Assembly (NCBI GenBank): GCA_036346225.1
Contig: JARFIW010000170.1
Location: forward strand, 12,998,501 to 13,062,500
Reading direction: 5' to 3'
Length of the DNA stretch: 64,000 bases
Source of the DNA: Platerodrilus igneus
Taxonomy: Eukaryota > Arthropoda > Insecta > Coleoptera > Lycidae
A program made the position numbers and the translations under genes. The notes beneath the pieces are model-generated. The model was given only the letters and a program-made list of their open reading frames with translations. It was not told the origin of the DNA and did no database searches. Below are positions 1 to 13,230 of this stretch, piece by piece; within the stretch, counting starts at the first letter, position 1, and every line of letters starts with the position of its first letter.

Positions 1-715
1 TTAAAAATATGTTCATCCCATGTAGTATGGTCTGAATCAATATAGGAAGAGATAGCGGTAATTAAGACTCTATTTACTCTCTCGGTAGGGTTTACTTGGG
101 GGTGGTATTTTGCGTTAAACCAAATTTTTTGTACTTTGTAACTTTTAACAAAATTCTGAAAATCTTTAGAGATAAATTGTGACAACTAAAGGATATTGGT
201 TACCTCTTTTCGATCGGGGGAGAGGTCCTAATAAGTCAAGCGAAATTAATTGAAAGGGATAAGATACACGTTTAAAGTTACCTATTAAACCAGGGCGAGC
301 ATCTTGTGAACTCTTATGGGAACCACAAATTTTACAGTTCTTAATATAGCGACAAACAGATTGCTTAAGTGTGGGCCAGTAATATAATTCCGATATTTTA
401 GCGAGAGTTTTTGTAACACCAAGGTGAGCAGCTATGGGATCATCGTGACATAATTTGAGCACCTCACTACGGTTAGCAGTAGGCACGACCAGTTTCCATT
501 CAGGGATATTGGATATTTTATGTGGAGACGAAGATACAAATTTATATAGTCAATTATTAGTTACACGAAGGTAGGAAATTTATCGGGATTATCGGAAACT
601 TTTAATCATATTGAGATACCAGGTATCAGGAATTAAATTTGGAAGGTTAAGAGAAACAACATCACGAGATAAGGCATCAGGTACGATATTTAAATTGCTC
701 TAAGTTGAGATCTCC
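1..715 (-). mobile_element. Ty3/gypsy pol remnant: RNase H end and integrase
   Basis: A decayed Ty3/gypsy polyprotein read on the - strand. From the 5' side it shows the end of the RNase H/connection region with the DALSRDV motif (about 700-640). Then come an H2C2 integrase zinc finger (H..H about 30 residues before CKIC, 300-470) and the start of the catalytic core (SLDLLGPLPRSKRG, 166-230). Bases 1-165 continue with the integrase segment that carries the catalytic Glu in NPTERVNR. The middle of the core, with the second catalytic Asp, is missing, so there is an internal deletion as well as stops and frameshifts. The element runs off the left edge, so its 3' LTR is not visible. It is not functional as read. 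The family call is firm; the subfamily is not known. Confidence 0.85.
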
Positions 716-1879
716 GATCATTTTGATTTGATGCAGGGGTAATATTTCTGCACTCAATCTCTTAAATTAGCTCGAGAGATTTTAAATGTGAAATATTCAT
801 TTTGGATTTTTATTTAAGACACGATATATATGAGATATGCAATACTGACGTAAATCTGAAGGTAAAAACGATACTGCTACTTCAAGTCAGTACGATAAGA
901 TATTTAAGGGTGAAAACTTGCTATGAACGTCACTCGTAAAGAATAATATTCAAATTTTATCACGTTAAGTAACCAAAAAAACTAAAGAAACACATTTAGA
1001 CTATATGAGAGCAAAATTAATGTTTAATCAAAGAAATATTTCATTGATAAACTACAAAAAGACACTCCAAATTAGAAAAACACCTAGGTAATGTGTTATT
1101 TAAGAAATAAATCAAGAACTGTAATCTAGCATTTTCAAAAGATATTCTAAAGATATTCACTACATTAAACGTTTTTTAAACATAAGGTTTCTTTAAAAGC
1201 GTTCGAATATCACAATCAAAGAGGTAAATGACTTCTTTTTTTTTAAGTGTAAACACACAAGGTAATTTAGGTACAGTTTTTGTTAAAAAAAAGCAGGAAG
1301 GGTTATGTTTTAATCTGATATAAATAGATAACTTTGATAATAAACGGTGTTTAAGGGATGCAATTACTTAGTTGATTGATTGTTTTTTATGTATAAATAA
1401 TTCGCTTACCCGTCTAATACACAAGTAAGGTTAACGAATAAATCCCTCTAAAAACTAGGAGTTGAGTTTAGAACCACTAAACACATATTTCAGATAATTT
1501 AAGTTATACACTTCATTTAAAGTTACAGTAAATTAATAAGATTAATGTAGCTTTTTTTTTAAGACAAAAGGTATATATCACAATAACCCCAAAATGACGG
1601 TTTTCATTACAACAGCTGACATGTCAATTCAGGAAAATCTCTGGGGAATTTTACAAGATACCAACCTGAAATTTAAAATCCACAGATATCTTAAGGAACA
1701 TAGATAATGACGTTTATTGAATTTTTTTAGATGAAAAAGCTATTTAAAACATTAATTAATATATTCCATAGGCATAAAGGAATTATACCACCTAAAAACA
1801 ACACGTTGGACGGCAAATTCTTACATTTAAAAACGATAATTACATTTTAAAGTTCGATAAATACAACACCGGAAGCGGG
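716..1879. other. No gene recognised
   Basis: AT-rich sequence between the gypsy remnant and the LTR-like block. I see no coding exon, RNA gene or clear repeat boundary. It may be decayed gypsy sequence. Confidence 0.4.
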
Positions 1880-2664
1880 GTTTACTAGACGCCACCGGTA
1901 GTTGGTAGCGCTAATCTTATACACATTTTGGGCGCGCTCATCTGCCAATGACGTCACCAAGGCACAATTTATATTGCGCAATAATCAGAAATTTATATAA
2001 ATTTAAAATAAAAGCATTATAATAGCGAACAAATTAACAGAGAGAATACTCACATAAGGAATCCGCCGTTCGACAGAATTGGGTTATAGTTGGCTTCTCC
2101 AAAGTCCATCAGGCTACGGAGGCCCTGTTGAGGTAGTTAAAGATGATATGCCCGACGCTCTTCCAAAGCGTTCGGACCAGCACTCAGGGCTCCGCTCGGG
2201 CGATTAAAGATGGTGCTTGCTCCGGTGCTGTCTGTGGAGCATGGTCTTCCGGCTCGTTCTCGGGTTGTGCAGTACGGTTCGCCCTAGGTGGATGCAAATT
2301 TCTCCTACCTATGCAGGGATCGGATTAGGAAACATGGTAAGGGCGACAAACAAAGATAATTAGGCAGGATATCTACATAGGTAAAGATAAGCACGATACG
2401 ATACCTCAAAGCGTCCACTCCACTCAAAGGTTCGGGCGAAAAAGACACGTTATAGAGAGCACAGGAAACTTGTTCCCACTTTTTGTCTTTTACACGTCGG
2501 CGCGCAGTTATTCGTCCAACCCTCTCCCGTCGCGCGATCTGGCGCAGACGCACTTTGACGTAACGGAAATACGCGTCTAGTCTTTTGAAATTGTGGCGCC
2601 AAACTTCCGCACATCAAAATTAAACTAATACATTTTTAAGGGCCAATTTGATTGTCACGTAACA
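1880..2664 (-). repeat. Divergent solo-LTR-like copy (member 1)
   Basis: A GC-richer block whose - strand begins TGTTACGTGACAATC at 2664. Moving leftward it shows the same order of landmarks as the better-preserved LTRs near 54 kb and 59 kb: a GCGCAGACGC...GACG block (about 2540-2565) and a GTGAGTA splice-donor-like site (reverse complement at 2050-2057). Its left boundary is uncertain and no target duplication was found. It abuts the 3' side of the neighbouring LINE remnant, which is cut there. The two short ORFs inside are not considered genes. Confidence 0.5.
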
Positions 2665-4400
2665 ACCTCTACTTCTCTTTTTTCCTATCTCTGCTTCTAA
2701 TATATTCCGCACTATTCCCTTATGTGTTAGTATGTGGCCTATCATCATATCCCGCCTGTTTTTTTACTGTTTTTCACATATTTCTTTCTTCCCCTACCAT
2801 TTCTAGTACGTCTTTGTTCTTAACTTTGTCTGTGCATGATATCTTCATCATACATCTGTAGCACCACATTTCAAAGGCTTCTGCCTTTTTCTTGTCTCCT
2901 TCTTCTACTGTCCAGACTTCACAGCCATACAGTGCTGTGTTCCACACATATGTTTTAAGCAATCTTTTCCTTGTTTCTATGTTTGTGGTCTTTAAGTACA
3001 GTAGTTGCTTTTTATTGTTAAATGTAGCACGACCTTGTGCTAATCTTGGTTTTATATCTTTTGTGCTTTTTTCATCTTGTGTTATTTGACTTCCTAGGTA
3101 GCAGAAATCCTTAACCTCTTGTAAGTTCTCGTTACCTATTTGTATTTTTGTTTTTGATTTATTTTCCCCTCTTTTGCATACCAGAACTTTAGTTTTATTT
3201 TTGTTAATTTTCATAGCATAACTCTCCGTTAGAACTGATTCCATTTCATTAAGAGCAGTTTCTAACTCTTCTTTGCTAGATTCTAATACCGCTATATCAT
3301 CTGCAAATCTAAGCATATCAATCTTTTGTTCCTGCATATAAATTCCAAATGTCTTCCTGCATTGGACAGTATTAATTGCCTTTTCTATGTACAAGTTAAA
3401 AGTTAATGGGGATAAGGCACACCCCTGTCACGCCCCTTTCCTAATATTTACTTCTCTACTTTCTTGCTCTATTTCTATTACCGCTGTTTGCTCTTTGTAC
3501 AAGCAATGTACTATCCGTCTATCCCTATAACTCATTCCAGTCTTTTTGAGTATTTCGAACATTTTTTTCTATTTTACATTGTCGAATGCGTTTTTCAGAT
3601 CTACAAATCCTATATATACGCTTTCCCCCTTCTCTAGTGTTTTCTCCAGTATCACCCTCAGAGCTAAAATAGCCTCCCGTGTTCCCGTATTTCGCCTAAA
3701 CCCAAATTGATCTTCTCCCAGTATTTCTTCTGCTCGTTTTTCCATTCGTCTTTGTACAATTCTAGTTAATATTTTTGAAACGTGTGCTGTCAAACTTATT
3801 GTTTGAAAATTTTCACATCATCCGCGCCTCTTTTTTTATAGTTACCATGATGTTTCATTACAAATCTTTGGGTATCTCGCCTATCTCATGCATATAGCTT
3901 ACAAGTTGGAAGAGACGTTCTGTTACTGCTTGTCCAGCGGCTTTTAGAGTTTCTGCTTGCACCTTATCTGTACCTGGCGCCTTACCCTTTTTCAGACCCT
4001 TTAATGCTAATTCAAGCTCATTTCTAAGTATAGGATATCCCAGGTCATCATTTTCAACATCTGATTCCTGTTCTAATGCTGTTAGTTTCCTATATATTCT
4101 TGCCATCTAGCTACTTTCTCTGCATTTTCTATAATGACGTTTCCTCCCGCGTCCCTTATATTTTTGCTATACGGTTTTATATCCCTAAAATTCATTCTAA
4201 TTAATTTCTATGCTTCGTCGGTCTTTCCTATTTCCATCTTAGTTTGTACCTCTTTGCATTTTTCATCAATCCATTGTTCTTTAGCTTTCCTGCATTTGCG
4301 AATAATTTCCCACTTTATAGCTTTGTATTTCTGTTTTCCTGTTTCGTCTGATCTATTTTTGTATTTTCGTCTTTCTTCTATTAAACTCAGGATATTAAAG
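2665..4400 (-). mobile_element. RTE-like non-LTR retrotransposon remnant
   Basis: The - strand carries blocks of a reverse transcriptase ORF that align by eye with the better copy at 42.4-44.7 kb. They are a pre-RT segment (LIEERRKYKN start near 4385), an RT N-terminal block (3858-4106), a palm block with GFVDLKNAFDN (3569-3793), and a block with the catalytic RFADDIA motif and the post-RT region (2774-3394). Frameshifts and stops separate the blocks. The 5' part (apurinic endonuclease and early RT) is missing. The extreme C-terminus stops at the LTR-like block at about 2664. Clade assignment to RTE or a close relative rests on the C-terminal region and overall ORF style, from memory of such proteins, and is less sure than the LINE call. 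Confidence 0.85.
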
Positions 4401-5223
4401 AGTTACTTATATTTAGTAACTCATGGTTATCTTTTTTAAAAGAGAGTTAAAACTTTTTATCTCTCCTTGCAAACAGGTTTGAGACAAATATACAATTATG
4501 AATTTCTTTGTTTTTGCTTTTAATCGTTTACTTTAATGTTTCATTTGCTCTACATTAATTATGAATAGTAATAATATTAAAGTGTTACAATTCGTTAGTT
4601 CACTGTTTCCAGAATTATGTTCAACGGCATCATTTTGAACACCTATTAATTGATTTTTGTAATATGTTGAAATTTTATTCATTGTTAATAACAGTATTAT
4701 TTTATGTCTTTAAAAGAAATCCTCTTTGTTTTCATTAGAAATTAAATATTGCTAAGTAAGGGCCAGAGAGAAAAAATATTTTAGATAACAATTATTTGCT
4801 TTAAGTTTTAGATTCAGATGCCTTAATATAAATGACAGGTTTTTGAATCTTCATTCTGTATTGTTTCCTATATTCCGAATAAATTCCGTACTGTGTTATA
4901 AAGCAATTTTACTAAAACAATTATTTTAAATTAAATTTGTTAGGTTTCATGTACATAAATTAATATATTGTTTGTAATTCCTCGGGCAAATATTTGTTTA
5001 TAGTTGTACCTAGCAATTATTTTACTATCGGTTGTATTCAGCAGAATAGCATCACAATTAAAATTTTTAAATTTTAACGTAGATAACATTTTTGTTCTAC
5101 ACATAGTTTGAACTAGTGTATCCTATGATTTTGAAAAGTTGTAAAAAATTTTATCCATCACTCATTGTACTCTTCATACACATCTGCGGGCTATTGTGGA
5201 ATTTAAAATGCATTTCATTTCAG
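4401..5223. other. AT-rich sequence upstream of hydrolase exon
   Basis: No repeat or gene recognised. This is presumably an intron of the OVCA2-like gene. The exons with its N-terminus and nucleophile Ser are not in the window and should lie left of base 1, since 1-4400 is occupied by TE remnants. Confidence 0.4.
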
Positions 5224-5364
5224 TGTCAAACACGAAGTTCAACTTTGCAGTGATGGCATCAGGATTCAAATCTGGAAGTTTACCACATATGAAGTATTAT
5301 AGTGAATCTATTAGTTTACCAGTACTTAACATATATGGAGAAACCGATGATATTATTCCTAAAG
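5224..5364 (+). CDS. OVCA2-like (FSH1 family) serine hydrolase, penultimate exon
   Basis: An internal exon of a predicted alpha/beta serine hydrolase resembling eukaryotic esterase OVCA2/FSH1. It starts after a pyrimidine-rich acceptor (CATTTCATTTCAG) in phase 2 and ends AAAG before a GTATGT donor, in phase 1. The 46 full codons include NFAVMASGFKSG, then SLPVLNIYGETDDIIP. In this family the GETD motif carries the acid residue of the Ser-Asp-His triad. The exon joins in frame to 14786-14940. The nucleophile Ser (GFSQG-type) lies in an upstream exon outside the window. Such enzymes cleave ester substrates in the cytosol; the physiological substrate here is unknown. The call rests on family motifs recognised by eye, on correct splice sites and on frame continuity. 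Confidence 0.85.
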
Positions 5365-8300
5365 GTATGTTTTAAAATTTGTTCTAAATTATTGACATCA
5401 ATGTAGTTGTCTTTACGAAGGAATTTTGTACAAGTTAGCTATTATAAAATTAATAATCGATTTTTTGACAGATGAAATTTAATTTTTTGATCAAACGCTA
5501 TAGAAATTTTTAGGGATATGTCTATAAATAAGTGGAAAGTAAAATTTTTGAACTTTTTACACTGAAGATTTTTAGAACTTCATATTTTGATTGTGAATGA
5601 GTTGTAAATTACCTAAATTATTATAGCTAAATGACAGTTATAGGCAAACATACTTTAGTTCATAGCATTGTTATACAGAGGGCATAATAATGTTACACAG
5701 ATTTTTCAATACAAGATTGAATGATAAAAATTACTTACCTTGTAATCAGCTAAGTAGTTTAGTTAAAGTAAAACCTAAATTGTCAATGGCCAATTTTCTT
5801 CAAATTGCAATGGAGTTTGCTGAGCTAACCTACTGCAACATTTAAAACATGGAACACATGCAAAGTATTGAGAGGATAGGCAGAAATTTTACAGATAACT
5901 TCACTGCATTACATGCACTGGCTGGTCATTTGTCTGTCCGATAAGGTAACCCAAGTTAATCTGCCGATCAAGACACTTGTTTCACGCCAACTTATAAAAT
6001 CTCTTCAATATTGCACCTTTGCATTGGTTGAAGCACTGATGCACATTACTTCGAAGCACGAGTTAACATCTATCTGGCAAAATACATATAATAAATTATG
6101 TTTTTCCCTAACAGTGATGTGACCTCAAAACCATATTTTTTAATATCATGGCCTACTTTCTAGCTAAATTACAGTGGAAAAATTATTTCCAATGTAAGTT
6201 TGGAAATTCTGTATGATTTATTACTGAAATAAGGCTTGTGACGCCCAAAAAGCATAACAAAATCCAAATGTATATTTTTGGAAACAAATTGTTTATATAA
6301 AAAGTGGTATGTGATGGGATCATCATGGGATAAGGATGACATGAAATATTTTGTTTTTTTTTTTACCCTATAATGTAGCAGAATTGTCACATTTTCTTAT
6401 ATTTACGATAGCTAGATTATATTATCACTTGTATTCCATGCACGGTGTTTAACATGATGATTATTATTCTCAGTTGCAATAAGATTCATTTTTGTCCGAA
6501 TAGCTACACTACACAATCAAAAAGCATTTAGTCACGTGGTGTACTCACACCATGTGCAACGGTGTTTATCAGTGAAGCATAAAGTGCTTTTTTACTATAA
6601 AAGTTATAATCTTATTCAAGGTACGAAAATTATTACTATAAAATTATTTGCGTGTAATTTCTTACAACTAAATTATTGCCCAAAAATAAATTATATATAT
6701 CATTTTTGAAATATTGTGCATCTTATAGATATGACACTTTGGAAGAAAAGTTTGCAGATGTAGAATTCGAATATTTTGCTAATCATGTAAGTGATATTGA
6801 TAATCGAAATGTTGGCGAAGATTTAATCGAGAATGTATTAGATCCATTAGATTTTGAACTGTACTCGTGAGTTTGAGTATCATTATGAAGAATTTGTAAT
6901 CCGTTAAAAATTTTACTTTTTGAAAACTTTTATATGGGTTGAAACAAACCCCTTTATCTATCCTTTGCACTGGTAAGTGAAAAGCATATTACTTAGCATA
7001 AAGAGAACCTAGATGACAGATGGAATACGACTTTTGAGGAAAAGCTACCACAGCAACTTGGGCATGACTGCTGCTGTGGGCACAAGAGTGGTCATAGGTA
7101 TATGGTTAGCTAACAGGTGTATGGGAAAGGGAGGGCGCCACTACCTCTAATACTCCTGTATATTAGATGGAACAATGTAAAAGATGAGAGGTAGAAACCC
7201 TTATACTTAGAGCAACAAGACAAACACTTTGAAGAGACTCAGTAGCGATTTTCACTAAGAGGAGCTGCACCTGAAAAGGAAAGCTACAATTAATAAGTAC
7301 AAAAAAAATCACTGTTTGTGACCCAAGATAACCAATAATGAGATTAGAAATATTAACTTACTAACTTTCAATATCTGAAAATAATAAAAGTATTACCCAA
7401 TAAAGTACTGCTATTTCTCAAATAATAATAAAAAATTTTATTTTCAATTATAGGTTTTTATAAAATATGAACATGAATAATATAAAACGTTGTAATAACA
7501 TTGCCAGACCGTATTAATGAGAGATCAGATCCAAATCCTTAGTAATGAATAATATTCACTACTCACCTCTCCTGGCTTTCATTTAAATATCAAATGTAAA
7601 TTTGAAATTCCACGTGTATTCTTTAACACTATTGTTCTTTTAGCAGCTGCTTCGATATTAACTAATGAAACTTTTATCATACATACTTAGCGCTACAAAT
7701 AAATCGTCTTACTAATAATTAAAGTCCAACTTCTTACCGACTATTAATAATGAGATCGAATTTGTCACTAAGTTAAATTGCCTCTCTTCTTAAACTGAAA
7801 CATCTTTTCGGAATTTCAAAAGGACACACAGATGCTCATAAATTTTCATATAGAACAAATGTTAACTTAGGATGCAAGCCTGACAAGGCACCCACAGTGT
7901 TTCAAACTGACTCACAAATGTGAATAATAAGGAGTTTTTGTACCTGCAATTCATACAACCCACAATACTCGTGAGTTTAACTTGAAAGTTTATAATCCTT
8001 CCCAACTAATAATAGGACCACAAAAGATATGAAGTACTAAATACGATGATTAAATTAAAATTATTGCAAATAGAGAGTGCCACAAATAAACTTGCTACAA
8101 CTTGATTGAGAATGTGCCAGTACAAACCGAAGACGGTATACAAATTCAACTTGAAAGTAGTAAAGCATCTAAAACAAGCGCAGGAGAAATACAAGAACCT
8201 AAAAACAGATGTGTGGTTCTACCAAATTCATTCTACTCCAAAGGAACGAACGGAATAGTTTAAAAACAAAAGAGAAGAAGTAACTCATCCTTACAATCTT

Positions 8301-8490
8301 AAAAATGTGAAATTGGAAAAAGATAAACTAATAATTCCAAAAGAGGAATTAGAGTTTCGTTGGAATGCTAACTTATTGGAGATATGCACTTTATATCACA
8401 TCCTTATAATTTTCATATACTTTTTACACGCAAAATGATAAATAACATTATTAAGCAGAATAATCTGTATGTGTAGAATAAACCAGCAGT
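5365..8490. other. Hydrolase intron, left part, no gene
   Basis: AT-rich intronic sequence. A 64-residue ORF at 6676-6870 has many acidic residues but matches no family I recognise. The stretch 6980-8490 may hold very decayed piggyBac transposase sequence upstream of the recognisable C-terminal tail, but I cannot align it with confidence. Confidence 0.4.
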
Positions 8491-8499
8491 CTCTAAGTG

Positions 8500-8735
8500 G
8501 AAAACGAGGAAGACTGGATGCAGAAGGAGAAATTGTCACTAAAATGAGAAAGAAAAGTGCCACTGCACTTCCTCCAGAACCTGTAAGAAATGATATGATT
8601 GGACATTGGTCTATATTTTTTGACAAAAAAGAGGTGTAACATGCCTAAATGTAAAGACTTTTCATATATAATGTATGAGAAGTGCAAACCGCATTTATAT
8701 TTAAGAAAGACTAAAAGCTGTTATACAAATTTCAC
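8500..8735 (+). pseudogene. piggyBac-like transposase C-terminal remnant
   Basis: The + strand encodes a segment with SGKRGRLD, then ALPPEPVRNDMIGHW, then after a frameshift MPKCKDFSYIMYEKCKPHLY. This order fits the C-terminus of piggyBac-family transposases: a linker with a PPxxVRxDxxxH motif, then a Cys-rich finger of C..C...C.KC type. No DDD catalytic core and no terminal inverted repeats could be recognised, so only the tail is called. It lies in the large intron of the hydrolase gene. Confidence 0.6.
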
Positions 8736-9244
8736 AATTAATTACAATTATCATTATCTCTTTATATAAAATCACTTGGAAATGTTTAATAGTTTTATTG
8801 TTAGCTTTCAGTTCTTCAATAGGAATTTATTTTATGTAACACAAATAAAACATTGCGCGTTAAGATTATATATTGTGGTCGGTTGACGCTAAGATGCAAA
8901 GTTGCAGAAATGCAACAATTAAGTTTTTGGAAAAAAATATGCCTTTTTTAAATAAAGATTTTTTAATTTTTTTCATAAAGTTTTAAAAAATATGTAGTTG
9001 AGGATTAAGCAGCAGAGGTAGAATTAAAGAATGTGCTACTATAGTTACTGGTAGATATTTTGTGTGGTATGTTATTTGCTAGGTTTGTGTTATTATCTTT
9101 AATTATAGTATTATCATGGCCTATGAATATGCAGGGATGTTTTGCCGAATTACTTTAATAATGACAGTTTTTAAAGCACCGTGCAGGATAATAGTTATTT
9201 ATACACTCGATGTTAGAATTAAGCAATAGAAATTTGTTGGTTAT

Positions 9245-9640
9245 AGCATCTGGTTGTTACATTGTATTATAAAATATGATTAAAGTATCTGTGATTTCCT
9301 TTGTATTCACAACTATGTAATATTAAATTTAATTTATTTAACTACAATTTCTAAAAGCTCATATCTGGAATGAATATACTCATTAATTTATTGTTATTTA
9401 CTTGATTTTAAAACGTCCTTAAAAAATCACAGGCTTCCACTATGAAAGTTTACATTTAAAAATGTTTTGTTTACATATTTAGAGGTTTAAAATTATTTAC
9501 GATCGCTCCTATTTTGTATTTTAATGGAGATAGGCATTTATTTTTGTGGTTTTTAAGATTTTTGTATTGAATAAAAATACCAATTTTATTAAAAAGCATA
9601 AATAAATAAATTCAAAATTATATGGGATGCTTTGATAAGT
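9245..9640. repeat. Interspersed repeat R1, copy 1
   Basis: By eye this block aligns with 18600-19015. Shared landmarks in order are TTTCTAAAAGCT, ATTGTTATTTACTT, a GCTTCCA...AAAGTTTACA run, TTTTTGTGGTTTT, and an end like GGGATGCTTTGATAAGTT. The other copy ends ACAGGGTGCTCCAATAATAAG, a style common at insect TE ends. No coding capacity is seen. It is probably a non-autonomous element; class unknown. Confidence 0.55.
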
Positions 9641-10008
9641 TGTCGGTTTTAAATTATTTTTTCTTTTTCATCTGATTTTTATTTCCATAATACTCAAATG
9701 CTACAGTTAGCGAATTAACCAAAGATCTCAAATGTTTTTCGTAGACATTGGTAGACGCAACAATTCAGTTTCTAGTAGTTACTTGCATCTGAGATGAAAT
9801 TATGGATTTATATCTTTAGTATCAACAATAGGATGGTTGATCAATTTATCTTCGTATCCTGCCCAACTAATGGGCTCCTTATTGCCTGATACAGTGAATA
9901 CATATGGCGTTTTTATCCGTCCTTAAATTTATTAGGTGTACTACTTCATTTAGAACAACTCAGTCCAGATATAACTTAGGAAATATTTTTCTTTGCAACC
10001 ATTACCTG
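9641..10008. other. No gene recognised
   Basis: Intronic AT-rich sequence between repeat R1 and the microsatellite. Nothing recognisable. Confidence 0.4.
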
Positions 10009-10098
10009 GATGCATGCATGTGTACGTACATACATGCATGCATGCGTGCGTGCGTGCGTGCGTGTGTGTGTGTGCGTGCATGGGTGTGTGTGTGTGTC
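10009..10098 (+). repeat. Compound microsatellite (GCAT/GTGC/GT)
   Basis: A run of TGCATG, then GTGC repeats, then GT repeats with interruptions. The ORF crossing it (Cys/Val/Arg-rich) is only the translation of the repeat. Confidence 0.9.
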
Positions 10099-10594
10099 GA
10101 CCAGGAATAAAATTCTACATCAAGTACAGTAGGTTTCTTGACACATAATGGAATTTTTATCGAAAAAATAACATTTTTGGGTATTTTTGATAGTTATGTG
10201 CGTTGCATGTATGAAAAACCACTATATTTACAGAAAGATTTGATAATCGACCCAGAACCTGAATTTGATGCCATTTTAGGGTAGGAGGTCTACTTTTTAC
10301 AGTTTCCAAGTAAGTTGTTAGAATATATTCGATATCTGATAAAATTGGATCTCGAATGCCATTGGGATGCAGTCGAAGAAATATCAGCAAAATTTAAGAG
10401 GACAAAATTAATTTGGAAATTCAAAAATAAAATGCTTTAAAATACCTAATATATATATTTTTAGTTTTAAAAATCGATTAGGAATCTAAACATGTAGCGC
10501 TGATTTATTTTTGAAGAAAAATTAAATTTATTCGAAAGAAACGAACGGATGTGACCGAATATTTACAATCGCTCGTGAATTTTTAGAAATTCCA

Positions 10595-10830
10595 AGCATC
10601 GTTTGAAAATACATGAGTAGAATAAACGACATTTCTATAATTGTCTAGCAACATAGCTCAGCGCTAATGATTTCGGATATCATGGCATTTTGGGTTCGAT
10701 GCCAAAGATCGACCTTTTTTTTTACTTTTCAACTGCCCCATCTATTTTATGCAAATCGAAGCTTTTTAACGTGACATTTGAAAATACATGAATTGAACAA
10801 ATGACATTTCTATAATTGTTAAGCGCAATA
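10595..10830 (+). repeat. tRNA-like repeat (possible SINE) with duplicated flank
   Basis: At 10654-10703 the sequence has TAGCTCAGCGCTAATG, like a tRNA A box region, and about 35 bases later GGGTTCGATGCC, like a B box. Around it an about 50-bp block (GAAAATACATGA...GACATTTCTATAATTGT) occurs twice, at 10602-10652 and 10779-10828. A diverged relative lies at 13740-13950. A true tRNA is not supported because I cannot fold an acceptor stem. Confidence 0.5.
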
Positions 10831-11059
10831 GAATATAATGGAATAGTTTCTTGAGTAAAGTACATACATGTTTAATAGACAACTTAAATTACAATGCAAA
10901 TTTAGTAACAACTGCCACCGTATTACCTAGGTAACTGATTGCTGTGTAAATACTCAAAAGGATATAATTCATCAGAGATTTTTTTTTCAATTATATTCTT
11001 AGCCATAAAAGTTGACTTCAAAGCAGATAACTAAATTTATTTTTGTTTGAGTTAAGTTT

Positions 11060-13230
11060 TTGAGCAGTAAGTAATTCATTTTTCATCAAAGATTGAAAGG
11101 CTGCTTTTCATTTTGCTTGGAACAGTGTTGAATATTTGTTGAGAACGTTGTGGCACAATAAGCAAAACAGCCTTCAAAGTTAGCTGTTCTGTGTCCAGGT
11201 ATGTTAAATGTTAAGTGGAGCTCGTAGGTGGCGAGAGTGAACTGCTGAACGACTTTTCAGCTTTGTATAAAGATATAAAGGAAGTGTATGTTGCATTATA
11301 TTATATACAAAAGTAGCAAACGATAATACTGACCTGTAGTTGAATTTGAAAATATTAAAGACAAAGTAAAATGGTGTTATCTGGTCATATCTATTTATGT
11401 TAAACGTGACCCTTAAACAGACATTTTGCATTTAATTGACTCTCTGTTTTAGACGATTTGTTAAGAAGTTATAATACAGTGTGAAGTAGTAGTCCAAGTG
11501 GCCCAAAATCAAAGTATGTACTAAATTTTTCTTTGTATCTGAACTTAATAGATGCTTAAACGTGTATAGAGTTTTAAATTAAAAAATGCAAATGGTCATT
11601 GTTTTGTTTATGTGATTTTCAAATAATAGTTGAGAATCACTAATTGTTATCACTATAGAATTTATTTTTAAATCTACAGTGGCAAAGATTTTGAATTTGT
11701 AGCTGTTTTTTTTATATCTGTGCAAAGGGTCACATACTTATTGGGATTTAATATTAAACCATTACTTTCAAACCACTCATAGATTGAATTAAGATTTGGT
11801 TTATTTGTGTAATCATTTTGTTGGCCATTGATGGTGTGCAGGACGTATACAGTTGTGTATTATCAGCATACCTATGTATTCTGCAGTCTTTTGTTAAACA
11901 AGCTGGCAGATCAACGGTGAAGATAGTAGTAAGCCTCCGGGGCACATCATGCTTAATTTCTAGGAATATCAATTCTGAATAGTTTAATCTTACTTGTTAT
12001 CTTCCTTGACGATAGTTGGAGAACCACTGAATGGTTTTGTGATAACATCTATAGAACTTAAGTTTTGCTAACAGCATATCGTGATTAACGACTTTAAAGG
12101 ACTTGCTGTAATCAAGAACGCATAAAAGTGTTATCTCTGAGTTGTTTCGATGTTAGTAACGATGTCATTAACAATTTTCGATAGACATATAGCAGTACTA
12201 TGCTTTGGTATAAACCCTGATTGTATCACAGGTAAAATATTGTTAAGCTTAACATGATTTAATAGTTGCATATAAAGAACTATTTCTATAATCTTCGACA
12301 TTGTTGGAAGTATACTGACTGGTTTGAGGTTACTAAAATCATTAGCTATTGACACTTTAGCCAGGGGAGCAATAATAACTTTCTCCCACAGTTCAGGGTA
12401 CACTCCATCAAGTATTCAGTAATTAGTAATGGGAGTAATGACTTCTAGGCAGTATGGTAGCACTTTAACATTTTTATGTTGATCTCATCAATTCCAAATG
12501 TATCTGATTTAAGAGAATAGATCATCTTGTAAATCTCTAAAGAACCAACTGTGTTTAAAGAAAAGTATAAGGTTCTTGGGCATCTTGTACTTCTGTATTG
12601 CGTAATTTTTGTTTCGGGAATATTTGGGTACTTGATAGAGTTGGTAAAAATGCTAGTTTATCTTATTTGGGTCTTGAACCTCCATGCCTATTTCATTTTT
12701 AGGTTTAAAATGTATTTTTGGAGTTTGAAATACGTTCGACAGCTTTTTACCATTATGTTGTAGTTGGTATTTGAAATAAGTTGTTTTCACATTTCTAATG
12801 GCTTGGATGTTTCTTATATTTTTATAGTACTGGTAGTAGACATTGGATTTGGTTTTCAAAAAAGTTTTATTATATGCTTGATTTCTCAACTTGCTCGTAG
12901 CCCTTATTATATCTGTTATATAGGGCGGTTGACTATGTTTAATATGGGCAATTCCAGTTGCACCAGGAAATCTATACTAGTTTTTAGGGGACGATATACT
13001 GTTCCGATTGCTATGTTTAGTTTATTAACTTTGGTTTTTATCTACAACTGCTCTAATTTGGTGGTATCTGTTCGTGTTTTAGAAACTCTTAGTTAATTCC
13101 ACTTCTAATATAAAAACATCTCTATCATTTCTAACAAGGCAATAGTCTATAATCATGATCAGGTTAGAAGGGATGTCAGGGATCAGCCATGTTTCTGTAA
13201 TGGCAATTACATCTAACCATAAGTTGAAGA
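11060..13230 (-). mobile_element. Jockey/CR1-like LINE remnant
   Basis: Read on the - strand the element shows several blocks. One is the end of an APE-type endonuclease (DVIAITETWLIPDIPS, about 13215-13165). Next come a basic linker (12653-12889), an RT N-terminal block with FSNLKPVSILPTMSKI (12131-12403), a palm block whose catalytic motif reads YADN instead of YADD (11754-11972), and the C-terminal RHLRAPLNI region (11204-11431). Many frameshifts and stops separate them. It sits antisense in the intron of the hydrolase gene. The ORFs at 12551-13096 on the + strand are shadows of it. The LINE call is firm; the clade is tentative. Confidence 0.8.

Noticed and set aside
2143..2328. GC-rich ORF and CpG-rich block, possible promoter island
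   Set aside because: Landmarks match the divergent LTR superfamily, so it is read as an LTR.
4134..4439. 101-residue hydrophobic + strand ORF (also 42575-43102 on the - strand)
   Set aside because: Both are antisense shadows of the same lysine-rich LINE segment.
9904..10110. Cys/Arg/Val-rich ORF that looks like a small secreted peptide
   Set aside because: Translation of the GTGC/GT microsatellite.
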